Shown: in pieces, positions 1 through 13,039 of the stretch | Position numbering within the stretch: the first letter of the stretch is position 1 | Layout of the letters: every line of letters starts with the position of its first letter | Assembly: GCF_943734655.1 (NCBI RefSeq) | Contig: NC_071354.1 | Span: forward strand, 5,119,001 to 5,183,000 | Source of the DNA: Sabethes cyaneus | Taxonomy: Eukaryota; Arthropoda; Insecta; Diptera; Culicidae | DNA length: 64,000 nt | Direction: 5' to 3' | Position numbers and translations under genes: made by a program | The notes under the pieces: generated by a model | The model's input: the letters and a program-made list of their open reading frames with translations, nothing else | What the model was told of the DNA's origin: nothing | Databases searched by the model: none

Positions 1-410
1 GAACATTTTTTGGAAAATGGAGGGGAAAGAATGGAAAGGTAAGGGGGGGAATACGTAGCTACGCTTAACAAATCGTCGTTGTGACTCCTGCCTTTTGTCC
101 AATGCTGGAAGGTGCATGGGTCGAACCAAGCTATAATCTAAGATTATAAGATTATAATTCGAACCCACAACACCCGCCAGGGAACGGAGCCTTTCTCTAA
201 AAACCCGCGCTGTGAATCGCGGCTAACTCGCTTGATATAGCTTGGTTCGACCCATTTATTTATATGTATTTATAGCTTGGTTCGACCCATGCACCTTCCA
301 GCATTGGACAAAAGGTAGGAGTCACAACGACGACTTGCTAAGCTTAGCTACGTATTCCCCCCCCCCCTTACCTTTCCACTCTTTCCCCTCCATTTTCCAA
401 AACAATTTCA
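1..410. mobile_element. Foldback-type MITE with long inverted arms
   Basis: Bases about 6-138 read as the inverse complement of about 270-402: the run ggtgcatgggtcgaacc on the left is mirrored by ggttcgacccatgcacc on the right, with only scattered mismatches. The arms are about 130 bp with a spacer of about 130 bp. Part of an arm end (tagcttggttcgacccat) is repeated once more inside the spacer near 235-256. No protein is encoded. The left end may be cut by the window edge, so no target duplication could be checked. Family unknown. Confidence 0.75.
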
Positions 411-1144
411 TTACTTTCTCTACCGTCCCTTCATCAATTGTAGAACCATCGTTTCAAAAAATATTAATAAAATATGTTTGCCCGCATTTCACGGTCAAGA
501 CCAAAAACTTGAGGTTGGTCTCTCAATAGACATGCCAATTTTTTAGAGTGATGTCCAAGACCTCTTGTTTTCTCGTTTTTACAAAAATGAAATCATTTCC
601 TACATTGATTACATTGACATTGTTAGAAGTAAGGTATTCAAGTAGGTACTCACCCTTGTTTTCCGAGCTACTCCACATCGTACGGTGCGCATTGACCTCG
701 CAGCGGTAAATTCACTGCGATAATATCCTACTTCGCACAACGACTATATCCTACTTCCTTCTAGTCGTCAGAACTACCACCGTAATGGACATCGCGTTGG
801 GTAAATTCTGTAATTGTAAAAAAATGTTATTTTCTTACTTAACTGAATTACAGTCCTGGACTTGGACTGTGTACTATAATAGTATGAAATGAAATAAACA
901 CAATCGCATATCAGTCTCTTCTTACTAGCTATAAAAAGACGATAAACACCTCCAAACATTATTTTCTCAACACAATAATGCAATTATAGGCAGATGAAGT
1001 GAGATAAAAGAAATGAATTGTTAATCAATGCAAAATCCCATTAAGAGTTTCCAGATTAAACTGTCCTCAATAACTGCAGTTTTCCCGGTCCATATGGTTC
1101 CAATTTCTAATCCATATTTATTCCATCTCCTTTTACCATTCCAG
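411..1144. other. Intron or upstream sequence of the Robo-like gene
   Basis: AT-rich DNA without a convincing coding region. It ends at a clear acceptor (a pyrimidine run, then ccattccag, ending at 1144) that opens the first Robo exon in the window, so at least its 3' part is intron. The signal-peptide exon and promoter must lie upstream of the window. Confidence 0.5.
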
Positions 1145-4100
1145 CTCAACTGCGACCGCGAATACTGGAGCATCCGGCGGATGCCGTAGCTGCCAAAGAG
1201 GAACCCCTAACGCTCAACTGCAAGGCCACCGGTCGACCACCACCGGACATTACCTGGTACCACAATGGATCGCCGCTTGGATCCTCCGATCGGCGAGTGA
1301 TTCTCCCGGAGGGATCGTTGTTCTTTTTGAAGTAAGATCATCGCTAAACTCAGCAATCAATCAGCAATGTTTAATCGTAACTACTTTTCAGGGTGATGCA
1401 AAACAAACGCGAACAAGATGCTGGGGTGTACCACTGCGAGGCACAGAATCCCGCTGGAGTGGCAATTAGCCGAAATGCAACGCTACAGATTGCCATGTTG
1501 AAGGATGAATTTCGGGCGGTTCCGAAGGATACAGTGGCGCTTGTAGGCGGACCGGTCATACTGAACTGTACACCGCCAAGGGGTATCCCGGAGCCGTCGG
1601 TTCTCTGGATCAAAGACGGAAAGCTGCTGGACATCAGCGGCAAGCGGCTATCCATGGTCGATTCCGGTAGTTTGATGATCTCGGAGATCCAACCAAACGA
1701 CACTGGAAAGTACGAATGTTCAGCGCAAAGTATGGCCGGTACAAAGACCACACCACCGGTCTATTTGAAAGTGCTTGCACCACCGACGATTGTAAAAAGT
1801 CCTCACGATACTGAAGTGTTGGAAGGAGAAGGTTTTGATCTTCCCTGTGAATTGGCTGGTGATCCACGGCCGGTGGTGACCTGGCGTAAAGAAAGTGGCC
1901 GTCTTCCAGAAGGAAGATCGCGAAAGTTGTTGGACAATACACTGCGGATAGAGGACGCTCGTCAAGAAGACGAGGGAAAGTACATCTGCGAAGGACACAA
2001 TGAAGGTGGTAATGTTACAATTTCCGTCTATTTGTACGTGTACGAAGCACCGACTTTCATGGAAGCACCTGTGGATGTCGTGATCAGAGAAGGTGAGGGA
2101 ATCACCTTGCCTTGCCGTGCCAAGGGACGGCCAACCGTGCGGGTGTTTTGGGATCGGATTGACAAGACACATGTGAACAACAGTGGAAATAAACCCACTG
2201 CTATTCCGGAGCAGCCAACTCACAAACCGGCTGAAAAGTCCAAGCGAAGTATACTGTTAAGAGCAAATGAGAATCATGTGCGCTCCTTTGCGCCGGAATC
2301 GATTGGAAATTGGACGATAAAAATAGAACCGGTTTCGGAGAAGCAACTCTTTCAACTGCCACACACTTCTCGAGTCCAGTTAGTTCGGAATAAACGAGAA
2401 TCTGTCGAATCTAGCATAGAGATGGAGGCAATCTCCAGTACTATTCCTTCTCTAGTCAGTAACAGCATAGTACAGTTTGAGGAAAATGGCGGTCTCACGT
2501 TGAAGGCTATCAGCAAAGCGGACGAAGGATGGTACGCCTGTGCGGCTATCAACGAAGCCGGTAGTATAGTGAAGAAGATTTTCATTAAAGTTTTGGATAA
2601 AGACGAATCGTTAGAAGCTCGCAAGGAGCAAATTCATACGTACGACCAAAGTCGCTGGGTTAGCGAACAGTTTATCGTTCTAAACAACGTGTTCACCATC
2701 TCGGCCAGTTCAATCGGAATCTCGTGGGACGTTACGGATAGTGCTACTAAAATGCCCTTACGTATGTACTACCGGGTTGCCAGTGAACCGATGGCTAATT
2801 TTCTGTACAATTCGTCCTTCGAAAGTCAAGTCACCGTGAGCAATCTGAAGGAGTTGATCCTCAACGATTTGCGACCGTACACGGAGTACGAAATTTTCGC
2901 CAGCATTCCCGAGGGACTGTCCGGTTCGGTTTCGAACATTCGGCGAGGAAAGACCCTCGATGGACCGCCGACGGCAGCGCCAACGGATGTGCGGGTCGGT
3001 GTGATCAACACGACGGCTGCCTTCGTTCGGTGGTCGCCACCTCCGGTGCATTTGCTGAACGGAGAGCTGACGGGTTATAAGGTTTGTTGAATGAAAAATG
3101 TTGTCAGTGTAATCGGATTGGAGTGAAAAAATGTGTTTGTTTTTGAATACTTTCAGATTCAGATAAAATCGAATGCCACAAATAAGGTGCTAGGGCAGAT
3201 GGTTCTAAACTCGACCACCCAATCGGTGGTGATCAACAGCTTGACCCCGGGCGCGCTGTACATTGCCAAGGTGGCAAGTTTAACTGCTGGCGGCATAGGT
3301 TAGTTGTTAAGCAATGGATTAACCGCGTTAAATTTTATTGACAAGTGCTTTTCTTACAGGTCCATACAGTTTACCAACTCCCCTCCACATGGATCCGCAA
3401 AACATTGTTCGGTAAGTGCAGAAAGAGAGCGTAATCCTCAATTCGGTTATCTATTTAACTGGCCTAATATGAAAGTCAAGGCCTGCATAACGTAATTCTT
3501 TCGTCTAAGTTGCTAGTCCCAAGTTCCGTCGGTACCCAGTGCACAGTTCAGATTTTGATCCACCTCGCTCGCTGCATCCCCTTTTTCTACAGGATAGTTG
3601 TCCGACATTCGATATTCAAAACTAAGACAAAAGTTCAAAAACTCCTCGCACAAATCCAAGTCTCCCGCCCATAAAAGACAATCGGTGTGATTACCGTTTT
3701 GTACGAGATGCACTTTATACGGAGGCTCATATTATTCGACCGGAAACATCATTGAATAACTAACATTTATCGTAGCCATGATAAGGCTGATTTTCGTCCA
3801 CAATTTTCCTTACCTCTTGTCGTTCAACAAAATCATACGCGGCTTTGAAGTCTGTGAATAGGTGATGCGCTGCGACTGCGTATTTCGGTTCGCGGAACAA
3901 ACCCTTTGCGAGATTCGTTGAGCTTTTAATGGATTTCTCGCTTATCGTGAAAATTCTACTGGAGTTGTTCGCACGCCTCCTGCGCACTACTCATCTTATA
4001 TCTGATGATCATTTCAATGGACAATATTTTGCAAATTGTCTAATTAGCGACTCTAATCACGGTCATCATATGAATACATATCTAATTCACATTGGAATGT

Positions 4101-7100
4101 ACCACCATCAGGTTGTTTTATTCCAAATTGCGAAATACAAAACAGATATTTTCATCTATTGAGGTTTCTTGAGAGTCAGCATAGTTTGAGTTGCAAAACA
4201 TTCGAATAATTGAACAAAGATATGGTTCATATGGGGTTTCGTCAAGGATGTTTGCAGTGCATAGCAGTCATAAATCTTATATATAAAAATGGATTTCTGT
4301 CGGGATGTTCCTTATAGGATCAAAAACTACTGAACCGATCGGCGTCAAAATTTGCATGTAGAGGTTTTTGGGGACAGGAAAGGTTTTAATGATGGTTAGA
4401 GACCCCTCCCCACACTAAGAGGGGGGGCTCCCATACAAATGCAACACAAATTTCTGCATAACTCGAGAACTAATCAAGCAAATAGAACAAAATTTGGCAT
4501 GTGGGTGTTTTTGGTGACAAGAATTTATTCTATGGTAAATTGAGACCACTCCCCTCTTTAGAAGGAGAATTATGACTTCTCTCCCCTTTAAGAAGGGGGG
4601 CTTCCATACAAATGAAATACAAATTTCCTCATAACTCGAGAACTAATCAAGCAAATGGAGCCAAATTTGGCATTTGGAGGTTTTTGGAGGCAAAAATATT
4701 TTCTATGGTGAATTAGGACCCCTCCCCACTTTAAGAGGGGAGGCTTCTACACAAATGAAATACAAATTTCTTCATAATTCGAGAACTAATCAAGCAAATG
4801 GAACCAAATTTAGCATGTGGGTGTTTTTGTAGGCAAGAATATTGTCTATGGTGAATTAGGACCGCTATCCACTTTGGGAGGGGGGGGGGATCTCCTATAC
4901 AAATGATAATACAAATTTCCTCATAACTCGAGAATTAATCAATGAAATGGAACCAAATTTTACACGTAAGTGGTTTTGGAGGCAAGATTTTTTTCTATGG
5001 TGAATTGAAACCCCTCTCCTCTTTAGAAAACGAGTTATGGCACATCTCCCCTTTAAGAGGGTGGGCTTCCATACAAATGAAATGCAAATTTCCTCTTATT
5101 TCGAGAACTAATTAAGCAAATGGAACCAAATTTGGCATGTGGGAGTTTTAGATGGCAGAATTTTTTTCCATGGTGAATTACGACCCCTCCCCCTTTTAAG
5201 AGGGGGGGCTCCCATACAAATGAAATACAAATTTTCTGATAACTTGAGTACTAATCAAGCAAATGGAACCAAATTTAGCATGTGGGGCTTTTGGGTACAG
5301 AAATTTTTTCTATGATGAATTAAGACCCCTCCCCTGTTTAGGAGAGGGGGCTCCCATACAAATGAAATTCAAATTTCCTTATAACTTGAGAACTAATCAA
5401 GCAAATGGAATCAAATTTGGCGAATTTTTTTTATGATAGAGACCTCTCACCCCTGTGTTAAGGGGATATGGACTCTTATACAAATAAAACAGAATTTTTT
5501 GCGAAACTCAAAAACCAATCGAACACGAGAAATTCGTGACTCTTCCATAAAACATTAGTCAATAACAATGCCACAAAAACTATCAATAGTAACACTAGAT
5601 CATTCAGGGCGAGACGGCCGCGAGTGTTGCCGGCGACCCGCCGTCGGAAGCGCCGTCCACTGGGGGGAGGCAACTCCCCGCAGAAGTCACTACTGTCTAG
5701 GTTTATTTGTTTTCCTATGTCTACCTGGGTTTCCTGGAACGAGCGACAGCGAGTAAGGAGAGGATCGCGAAATGGTACTTTCCACAAAAAAGTTTTCCGT
5801 GAAATGGTACATTCCGCTTAAGGTTTTTCGCAAAATGATATTCGGCGAAATGTTGTACAATCGTGGCGAATATTACTATCCGTTTTCTGGCTATACAAGG
5901 AGGGGACAGGGGAGTTGTTTTCTACTTTAGTGTGAGGGAAAATTGCAAATTTGTATATTAAACTACTCATTCCTGGTAACTAATAAGCATTAACATAAGC
6001 AACAAATCAGCGTATCTGGCATTTTATAATGCACGTTGTTGTATATTAGCTTTTTGACTGCAAAGGTGTTGTAAATTGGCATCCAAAATTGTATTCAAAT
6101 TCTTCGTGTCGGTAATTAGCTGTAAATTAACATTGTCAGCACTATAAGAAGGTTATCAGTAAAGTAGCTGTATATTTTGCCAAAATAGCATTTAAGTAGT
6201 ATTTAAGGCGACTTAAATGCTTATTGGCCTACATTTGAATAGCATTGGTGATGCTTATTGGTTACCTGGGATGCTTTCATAGTTACGTAACTGCCAAAAT
6301 GAATCATCTAAGGTTGAGCTCCTCAGAAACTTGCAAAACTCGAGATTGTGACAAAGATCATCCAAGATTCATGATTTATATACAACACAGGTTAATTTGT
6401 GGCAATACGAAGTTTGTCGGGTCAGCTAGTTTACTATATTTTAATCGTTCGTACTGATCTTCTCAACAACATCGCCGTATTATTCTTATCCATTGCCTAA
6501 ATAATAAGAAATAAGCGTATTTGTTGAAACGGTCGCCATATAAGTATCTCATCTGCGGCTAAAACGGTCGCCATATAGGTAATTTTTTATGAAATTTGCA
6601 TAAAAAACCTATAAGAAATAAACATTCTTGTAGCCGATCATGAAAATAAAATAAAATTTTCCCTTTTCAGAACGGACCCAACACCGAGTTACTGGATGTC
6701 GTCGTGGATGTCCGGCACAGTACTGGTGTTTCTTTGCGTGGGCCTCATCGGGGGAGCAGTGTTTGCCATATTCTGGGCCATCCGAAAGAAGCAAAGCGTA
6801 AAAGCGTCCTACCCTGGTCCTTCGGTGACCACAATCATTCCCGACAAGCAGCATACGCTTTGGTTGCACGGGAACACGCTAGTTAAGCCATCGCACTCGC
6901 TAGATCCCCCGAGCACGTCCGAGTACGCAGAACTGACGAACAATACACAGCATCTGAAGGCCAACAACTGCATTCCACCGGAGCCATATGCCACAGTGAC
7001 CCTGCAGCGTGGTGGCACCGTTTCGGAGGAACCTTGCATGAAATGTGCCAACAGTCCGCAGTCCAGTGAATATAACGCACCAATGAGGGAACCAATCAAC

Positions 7101-7811
7101 ATATCAGATGTACTGCCACCACCACCGGACCATCCGTACGGTACATATCGTCCGCCGACGAGCATGACAATTCGAACCAATCCGGCTGCCCTGTCACCGC
7201 AGATGGTTCGTAAAAACCATGGCCCTCCCCCGATGCCAAATCGTTGGGACACAATGCCCCCACCCATTCCGAGCTTCCCGCAGAACTGGATTCGTCCGCA
7301 TCACATGACGATGAACAACGCCGAAATGTACTCAGAAAATGACTACGAAAGTGGTTCCGTACTGTACGAGCAGTGCTACCGGCCGGATCAGATGCCCCCG
7401 GTCGTGCCACCTCCCAGCAACAGTAGCCATTTCTTTAGCCACGCCGGAGAACCAACGGAGGAATTCTACCGTCACATGAACATGGAATTCGCCGAAGATC
7501 TCGGTTTCGAACCGGCCAGTCCTCCGGCACCGTGTCCGGAGACCCCCTTCAACAGTAAATTCCTAACGAGCGGCGGCACTTCCGATAGCCCCGTCATATC
7601 GCGCAAAATCGGCGTCAGCACAAACCCTCGGGGACATCTGCAGAACAGTGTCTCCAGCACTAGTAACAACTACAGCAACAGCAGCCAGCATAGTGCCGGC
7701 CAGAGCTCCGAGAGCGACAGTGACAACCGGTGGGCTCCGGCCCGGACGAAACGGAGCAGAAGTAGGTCGAAAAGTAGCGATCGAAAGTACAATCGAACTC
7801 TAATTCGATAA
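1145..7811 (+). CDS. Robo-family (roundabout) axon-guidance receptor, 3' part, five exons
   Basis: Exons: 1145-1331, 1392-3081, 3157-3298, 3360-3411, 6671-7811; every junction has GT/AG ends and keeps the frame. The protein is a cell-surface receptor of the Robo family, which binds Slit and steers axons. Four Ig domains are visible, each with its Cys pair (LNCKA/YHCEA, LNCTP/YECSA, LPCEL/YICEG, LPCRA/YACAA). The fourth carries an insertion of roughly 90 residues. Two FN3-like domains follow, the second with RWSPPP, then a membrane segment at about 6708-6780. The tail has SEYAEL (CC0-like), PYATVTL (CC1-like), LPPPP (CC2-like, Ena-binding) and proline-rich stretches, and ends NRTLIR-stop. Compared with the usual five Ig plus three FN3, one Ig and one FN3 are missing, apparently Ig5 and FN3-1. 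The signal-peptide exon lies left of the window. Robo membership is firm; which paralogue is unclear. Confidence 0.9.
3412..4274. other. Last Robo intron, left part, with an RTE-type LINE fragment
   Basis: Intron sequence after the donor gtaagt at 3412. On the minus strand, 3780-3990 encodes a fragment with HHLFTDFKAAYDFVER, matching motif A of RTE-clade reverse transcriptases. No other RT blocks remain, so this is a dead relic. The minus-strand open stretch at 3513-3713 resembles nothing I recognise. Confidence 0.6.
4275..6429 (+). mobile_element. Non-autonomous Helitron with internal minisatellite
   Basis: It starts TCTTATATATAAAAATGG after an A and ends GGGTCAGCTAG before a T, fitting the Helitron rule (5' TC, 3' CTRR, insertion between A and T, no target duplication). 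The start and end also match the smaller minus-strand copy at 14942-15460. From about 4400 to 5420 there are seven to eight diverged repeats of 138-173 bp. Each contains a variant of actcgagaactaatcaagc and a stretch like acccctcccc. No Rep/helicase is encoded, so it would depend on helper proteins. It lies in the last intron of the Robo-like gene, in the gene's orientation. Confidence 0.75.
6430..6670 (+). other. Intron remainder before the last Robo exon
   Basis: Short AT-rich intron end. A direct repeat, aaacggtcgccatata, occurs at about 6524 and 6561. The acceptor is ttttcccttttcag, ending at 6670, followed by the exon that encodes the juxtamembrane and membrane segments. Confidence 0.6.
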
Positions 7812-10800
7812 AAGTCGCAACTCTTATTGCCATATATACTGAAACGCTAAGCTAAACTCTCTATTATACGTATATAAGTAAGTAATGCAAAAAAAGAAAA
7901 TTTCACCTTCCTCTAGATAAGAAACCGCGGACTAGTAGCCGATCGAAAGTAAACAGAAACAACTCTAACTTTCTTAGTAGCATCATCTTTATCTCTAACA
8001 AAACAAAAACAAAACCAAATAACAAATCGTAATGGAATCCCTATTAGAGCTAATATGAAATATCCTTCACTATTCTCTCTCTCTCAAACACCCATATACA
8101 AACCCTTCATCTACCATTTCCTCTCCACTATCACTAGTCTGTAACTACAAACGGAGAGCAGAAGGTTAGATGAGAAACACGTAAAATCCGCTTGCGATTT
8201 ATTTCTCAGCGCAGTAAGTTTCAAATTTTTGGGTGTGGAACGACAGAAAAAACCCGAAACCTACCGTTCCGTGCTCGGTTAAGAGTGTAATCCATCATTT
8301 TAGCTAGTCTAGCACGTGCAAACTAGCATAAGAAAACGACGCTTCACGAGGCTCAAAGTAGTGTTAGCCTTAAGGAAGGCTTGTTATAATACAAAGCATT
8401 AACTTATTTACTAAGCAACCCTACTAGAATACCCAACCAAAACCATTGTAATCACACTGTAACGAAATGTCAGCCCCCTCCCTGTGCAGCAGGCAAACGT
8501 GGCAAACATCACTCATCTCAGTGCTGCCCAGCCTCCGAGAGAGAAAGGAATCGTATTCCTGTTGGAAGCTTTGAACCGTTAGAGGGTGCCGACCCCTTGT
8601 TCGGCAGTGTTTTTCAATCAGGTCATACTTCTGTTGCTTTTGCTATTCTCTTTCTGGGAGAATCCCAGCTAACAATTTACCCAAGTAATAATTTAAGTTT
8701 TATTGCACTCTTATCGAGGTGTTAATGTCCAATTTTAATCACTCGATCCGTTTGTTGTCCAAATTCAGAGACAGAAAAGGGGTAAATGCTTTTTTTTAAC
8801 TTTTAGCAGACACAATTTTTAAGGTAAATAAAAGTCCATCCCTAATCCACCGTAAAGGAAACACTGCTGAATAAGATGTAATAACAGTTCAATGGGACCG
8901 ACCTTCTCCGGAGTTTAGACTGGGTTTTTGTATATTTTTTGGTTGCTTGTTGATATTTGAGCATTTGTAGAGATATTTTCATAAAAGTTACTATTCTTCA
9001 CCCAAACGTTCCACGCCCAAATATCGTAGTCCGACACAGTAGCGTAGCGAAAATACTACGCACTAAAAACAAAGCTCTCAAAATACATATAGAGTAAAGA
9101 ATCCGGAGGCCAGAAGCGAATACATAGTTATCCTAGCGAGACGAACGAGCAGTCAAATTGTGCCATGAAAATCAAGTGAGTTGGTCGAAACACGCCATAG
9201 ATAAAAAGAAACAACAAATACTCTAAACACGAGACAAAAGAAACAAAGCGAAGGTGGTATGAATAAACTACACAAACAGGAACGCAATGCAGTGGACAAA
9301 GAAAGAGATCAAGGAAATATCATTGTTGGTAGTATAAATTGAATTACAACAAAGTAAAACAAATTAAAAAGCATGAACAAAGCGTTGCATATTTATTTTT
9401 TATTGCCATAAGTTGATACTGTAACATAACGCAGATAAGGCAATGTGAATGGAAGAAAAAAACAAGAAACAAACAAACAAACCAACCAGCATAAAACGGG
9501 CAGACATGTGTTCTTATTTTCGTGTTTTTGTACAGAGAAAAATGAAGTTGTTTTGTTTGAACGAATTGATCTTTCAGTTTCAAGTTTGATGTTTACAACC
9601 GAGCATGCAAATTCAAGGTAAATTGATTACTATTCAAAATTTTGACACACGAGAATAAAAATCAAAACATATGACACACAAATGACGCGAAAATATCAAC
9701 TGTGATAAACAAAAACTAAAATAATGAAAACACAAATAATTGAGTAACTATATCTAACTTTAAAACGGGACGAAAGGAGGCAAATCCAAGTTGAATATAA
9801 CAACAATGCACATAAGTAACACACTATCTCTTTTTCACATATACACAGACACATACACAAACAAGCAAAAACCACACAGCACACAACCGATACACAAACA
9901 TTTTCTCACAGATAAGAGAACGAGTAAAAATGAACAGATGTTGAAAGCCACTCAAAACTCTGATCTCACCCCACAAAGATTTTTATTGCACATTATTGAA
10001 GGATATTACTAAGGAACGTGGTAAGAATGAACAAATTGGTAAATAAAAAATATATAAATATATATATATATATATTGAACAGCAGAACAATGCATTATAA
10101 TTATATTAATTAATTTATTGCCTTAACAGTAGCTATTACGGGACATTAACAAGAACAAGTCGAACATTGGGAAGCCAGAATACAAAGCAGCAGAAGTATA
10201 TGTATTAAACGCAATAATCCAAGCATAATCAACTTATTCATTATAGCATACAACAAACAAAATAACGTATAAGCAAAGCATAGAAAGTGAAGAAGAGAAC
10301 AGAATAAACTCGAGAAGACTTATTTTACATTATTATTAGCAAATATCATTAGCGATATTAGAATCCTAGACGATAAACAAACAAACAAGAAAACAAAACA
10401 ATACAAAACTTAACTATTAAACAGTTCAATTTTATTAACCAACAAACATCAGCAACCGCAGCAGCAGAAACCACAACAAAAAAAGAGAACAGAAACCGAC
10501 ACCCCAAATCGAGTAAATATTAATCCCTTAAGTAGCAGAACGAAAGGAAGGAAACTCACGCTCATTAACAATAAAACATCATTTCCTACGGTAGTTACTC
10601 AATCGTGCATCAAACTATGAGAAGAAAAAAATATAAGTAAAGAAAAAAATTTCTCTATTCATTCCCCACACATAGCGCATTATTCTGTAGTGTCATTCGT
10701 AGCAAAATCAAACAACACATAATATAAACGACAAAATATCGACCGAAGCCAACTCGCGACATTATACAATAATTTTGAACTGAAAACAGAAACATTCATT

Positions 10801-11520
10801 CCGAAAGTACTACATACTTGCTGCAAATCACCAAAGCCAAACAAAGCAGTTTCACACTATATAGTTTCGGTTAGTTTGTCTTCTCCACAAATTGGATCGG
10901 ATGCAAAAACAAACAAAAAGGAAAATAAATAAAAACAAAACGCTTACACTCATCGCTGAAATTGCTTCGTAAGTGAGGAAGAAAATCCGCTGTACGAGCG
11001 GCGGATAATTAGGAACTAAACGCATCCACATGACATTAGAGGAGGGGAAGAGTACTATACACTAAAGTAAATTAAAAAAAAAACCTTTCAAACAAATGCT
11101 CGTATGTATCTCGAAGCCATATTAGCCGCATTTTTCGCTTGAAACGCTATCTCTATTGACAGAATAAAAGGAAAATAGGAAACTCGTAAGATTAGGTAAG
11201 TAGAGGAAACATTGAACAAAGAAAGAAGGGAACTCCCAAACACAAACACAGACACAGGCGGACAAAGAAACAAACAAACAAATAAAAAAAAGAAAAAAAA
11301 GTCATTAAACTTACAGAAGCTAGAACGGTTTGGCCATATTTTACTTTTAGTTTTGTGTTTGAGAAATTTTAGAGACTAGTTTTTAAAAAAAAGGAAATAA
11401 ACAAAAGAACAGCAAAGAAAGAAATAGGGCGAATAAAACACGGAAACAAATAACAACCAACTAGAAATACAAATGAGCAGGTTAGCAGTTTTCCATTGAA
11501 ATAAATTAACAAAGAAAAAA
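7812..11520 (+). other. Probable long A-rich 3' UTR and downstream DNA of the Robo-like gene
   Basis: About 3.7 kb after the stop codon with strongly purine/A-rich plus-strand composition. It has many oligo-A runs, a (ta)n stretch near 10046-10075 and several aataaa hexamers (for example near 10024, 10924 and 11397). No long plus-strand coding region and no recognisable transposon were found. The composition changes abruptly after about 11520. An extended 3' UTR fits a neuronal gene, but the transcript end cannot be placed from sequence alone. Confidence 0.45.
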
Positions 11521-13039
11521 AAACGCACGCGTGTGATGTCTTTCGAAAGAAAATATCCGTGCGCGCGAGTTTACGGGACTTCGGCTGTTACATTATTCAT
11601 AGAAAGCCGTACTCGCAGTGCCACTTTTACTTGGCCACAAAATTCTCTTCCACGAGTCGTGCTTACCATACCTCTCGTAGCTGTTTTAATGGTGTCATGG
11701 ATGCTCTAACAACCCATTTACATCTATCTACTTTCGACTGTTCCTGTTGTTCTAGGATACGCTGATCGAGCTTGTGTTGAATCGCGTTATTTCGTCTGTA
11801 CGAGACTTCCGTACGTTCGAATGTATTTTAGAATTTCGAATTTTACAAGCGACAGGACAATGAAGTCCACAAAATATCGACGTCAATAAGGACATGATCG
11901 TTCATAAAGTATCCACAGGCCCAAATATATACATAACCTAAAAAGTAAGAGCTAAGATTAAAAGTTATTTTCAGCACATCCCGGCTAATGTTACGGCGGA
12001 AGCTGCGATGACCGGTGACCGGACTCCAACTGCTATAGTTAGTCGGTCGATATCTAGGAGGAGTCAATAGATACCCCTGGAGAACCGCGGCATCAGACGG
12101 ATTCTCTGCTTTTGCACATAGTTTGAAATCGTCAGCAAACGAGCTGCGGACTTTTAAAAGCAGGAAACTGACGTCGTTGAAGTAGATCACGAAAAACCAA
12201 AGGTCCACGATAAGTACTTTATTTAGAAACTATCCATGGTTCCGCTGGAGCATTTCTTAAAACTCGGCATTAGCGACATCGAATTTGTCATTTGTCGAGG
12301 CACAGATGTCGATTAAAGTGTGTTGAATGACTTGCCCTCAACATGCCTATACTTTTCTTCTTCATCTTAGTATATTTACGTCGTGTCCTGCCTTAGGGAT
12401 ACTACACTGCCATAATCCTACATGTGACATATTTTCAGGTAATTCCAGTTAGAAGAAAAATATGGGAAGTATATCGTGCATTCATTATTCATAAAACAAC
12501 GTTAAGGTATGAAATAGAGAGAGTTACCTAGCAGAAGTGTTAAATACAGCTCTCAAGCCCCTATCTAGCGCCTCCTCGAAGTTCTAAGTCAAACGATGAC
12601 TATACCTGGAAAGACTTAATGACAATGTCGATTCGGCGGGGATTCCTTTCCTCCTGCGACGGGGTTCCCACAGCCGATGCATGAACGGCGAGCGCGATAG
12701 CGAACACTAGCTTTACTCAAACACTTACCGACAGAAAACCTAACATGAACCTAGTGGTGAGCACGGTTGCCAATAAAAACACAAAAACCAATTATTTCCA
12801 CTCGCCAGTGAAATTGCAAGGCTATTCCCACTGCGTCCATTATTTTAAACTATTGTGGTATGCCCCGTTTATCTATCCCGAAAGCTATACCTAAGATGGT
12901 AAATCTATCAGCAGGATGTAGGTAGGTACCGCAACTCCGGTAAGGTATCATACCGAACCTCTCATATACAACGAACAACGAAAATAAAAATACGCAGCAG
13001 ATTAATCAATATAAGACACAGCAAAGAACAAGGAAACGA
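11521..13039. other. Intergenic DNA, possible LINE debris
   Basis: No host gene recognised. The minus strand at about 11843-12208 is open and contains FADDFKLC near a run like VIYFNDVSF, which could be the motif-C region of a decayed Jockey-type reverse transcriptase. Surrounding residues do not align well. The rest, including a GC-richer block at about 12560-12760, is unassigned. Confidence 0.35.

Noticed and set aside
6809..7410. Several minus-strand ORFs over the last Robo exon
   Set aside because: Shadows of the proline- and serine-rich coding strand.
11843..12208. Minus-strand ORF with FADDFKLC
   Set aside because: One motif-like word is not enough to call an RT; neighbouring blocks do not fit, so it is reported only as possible debris.
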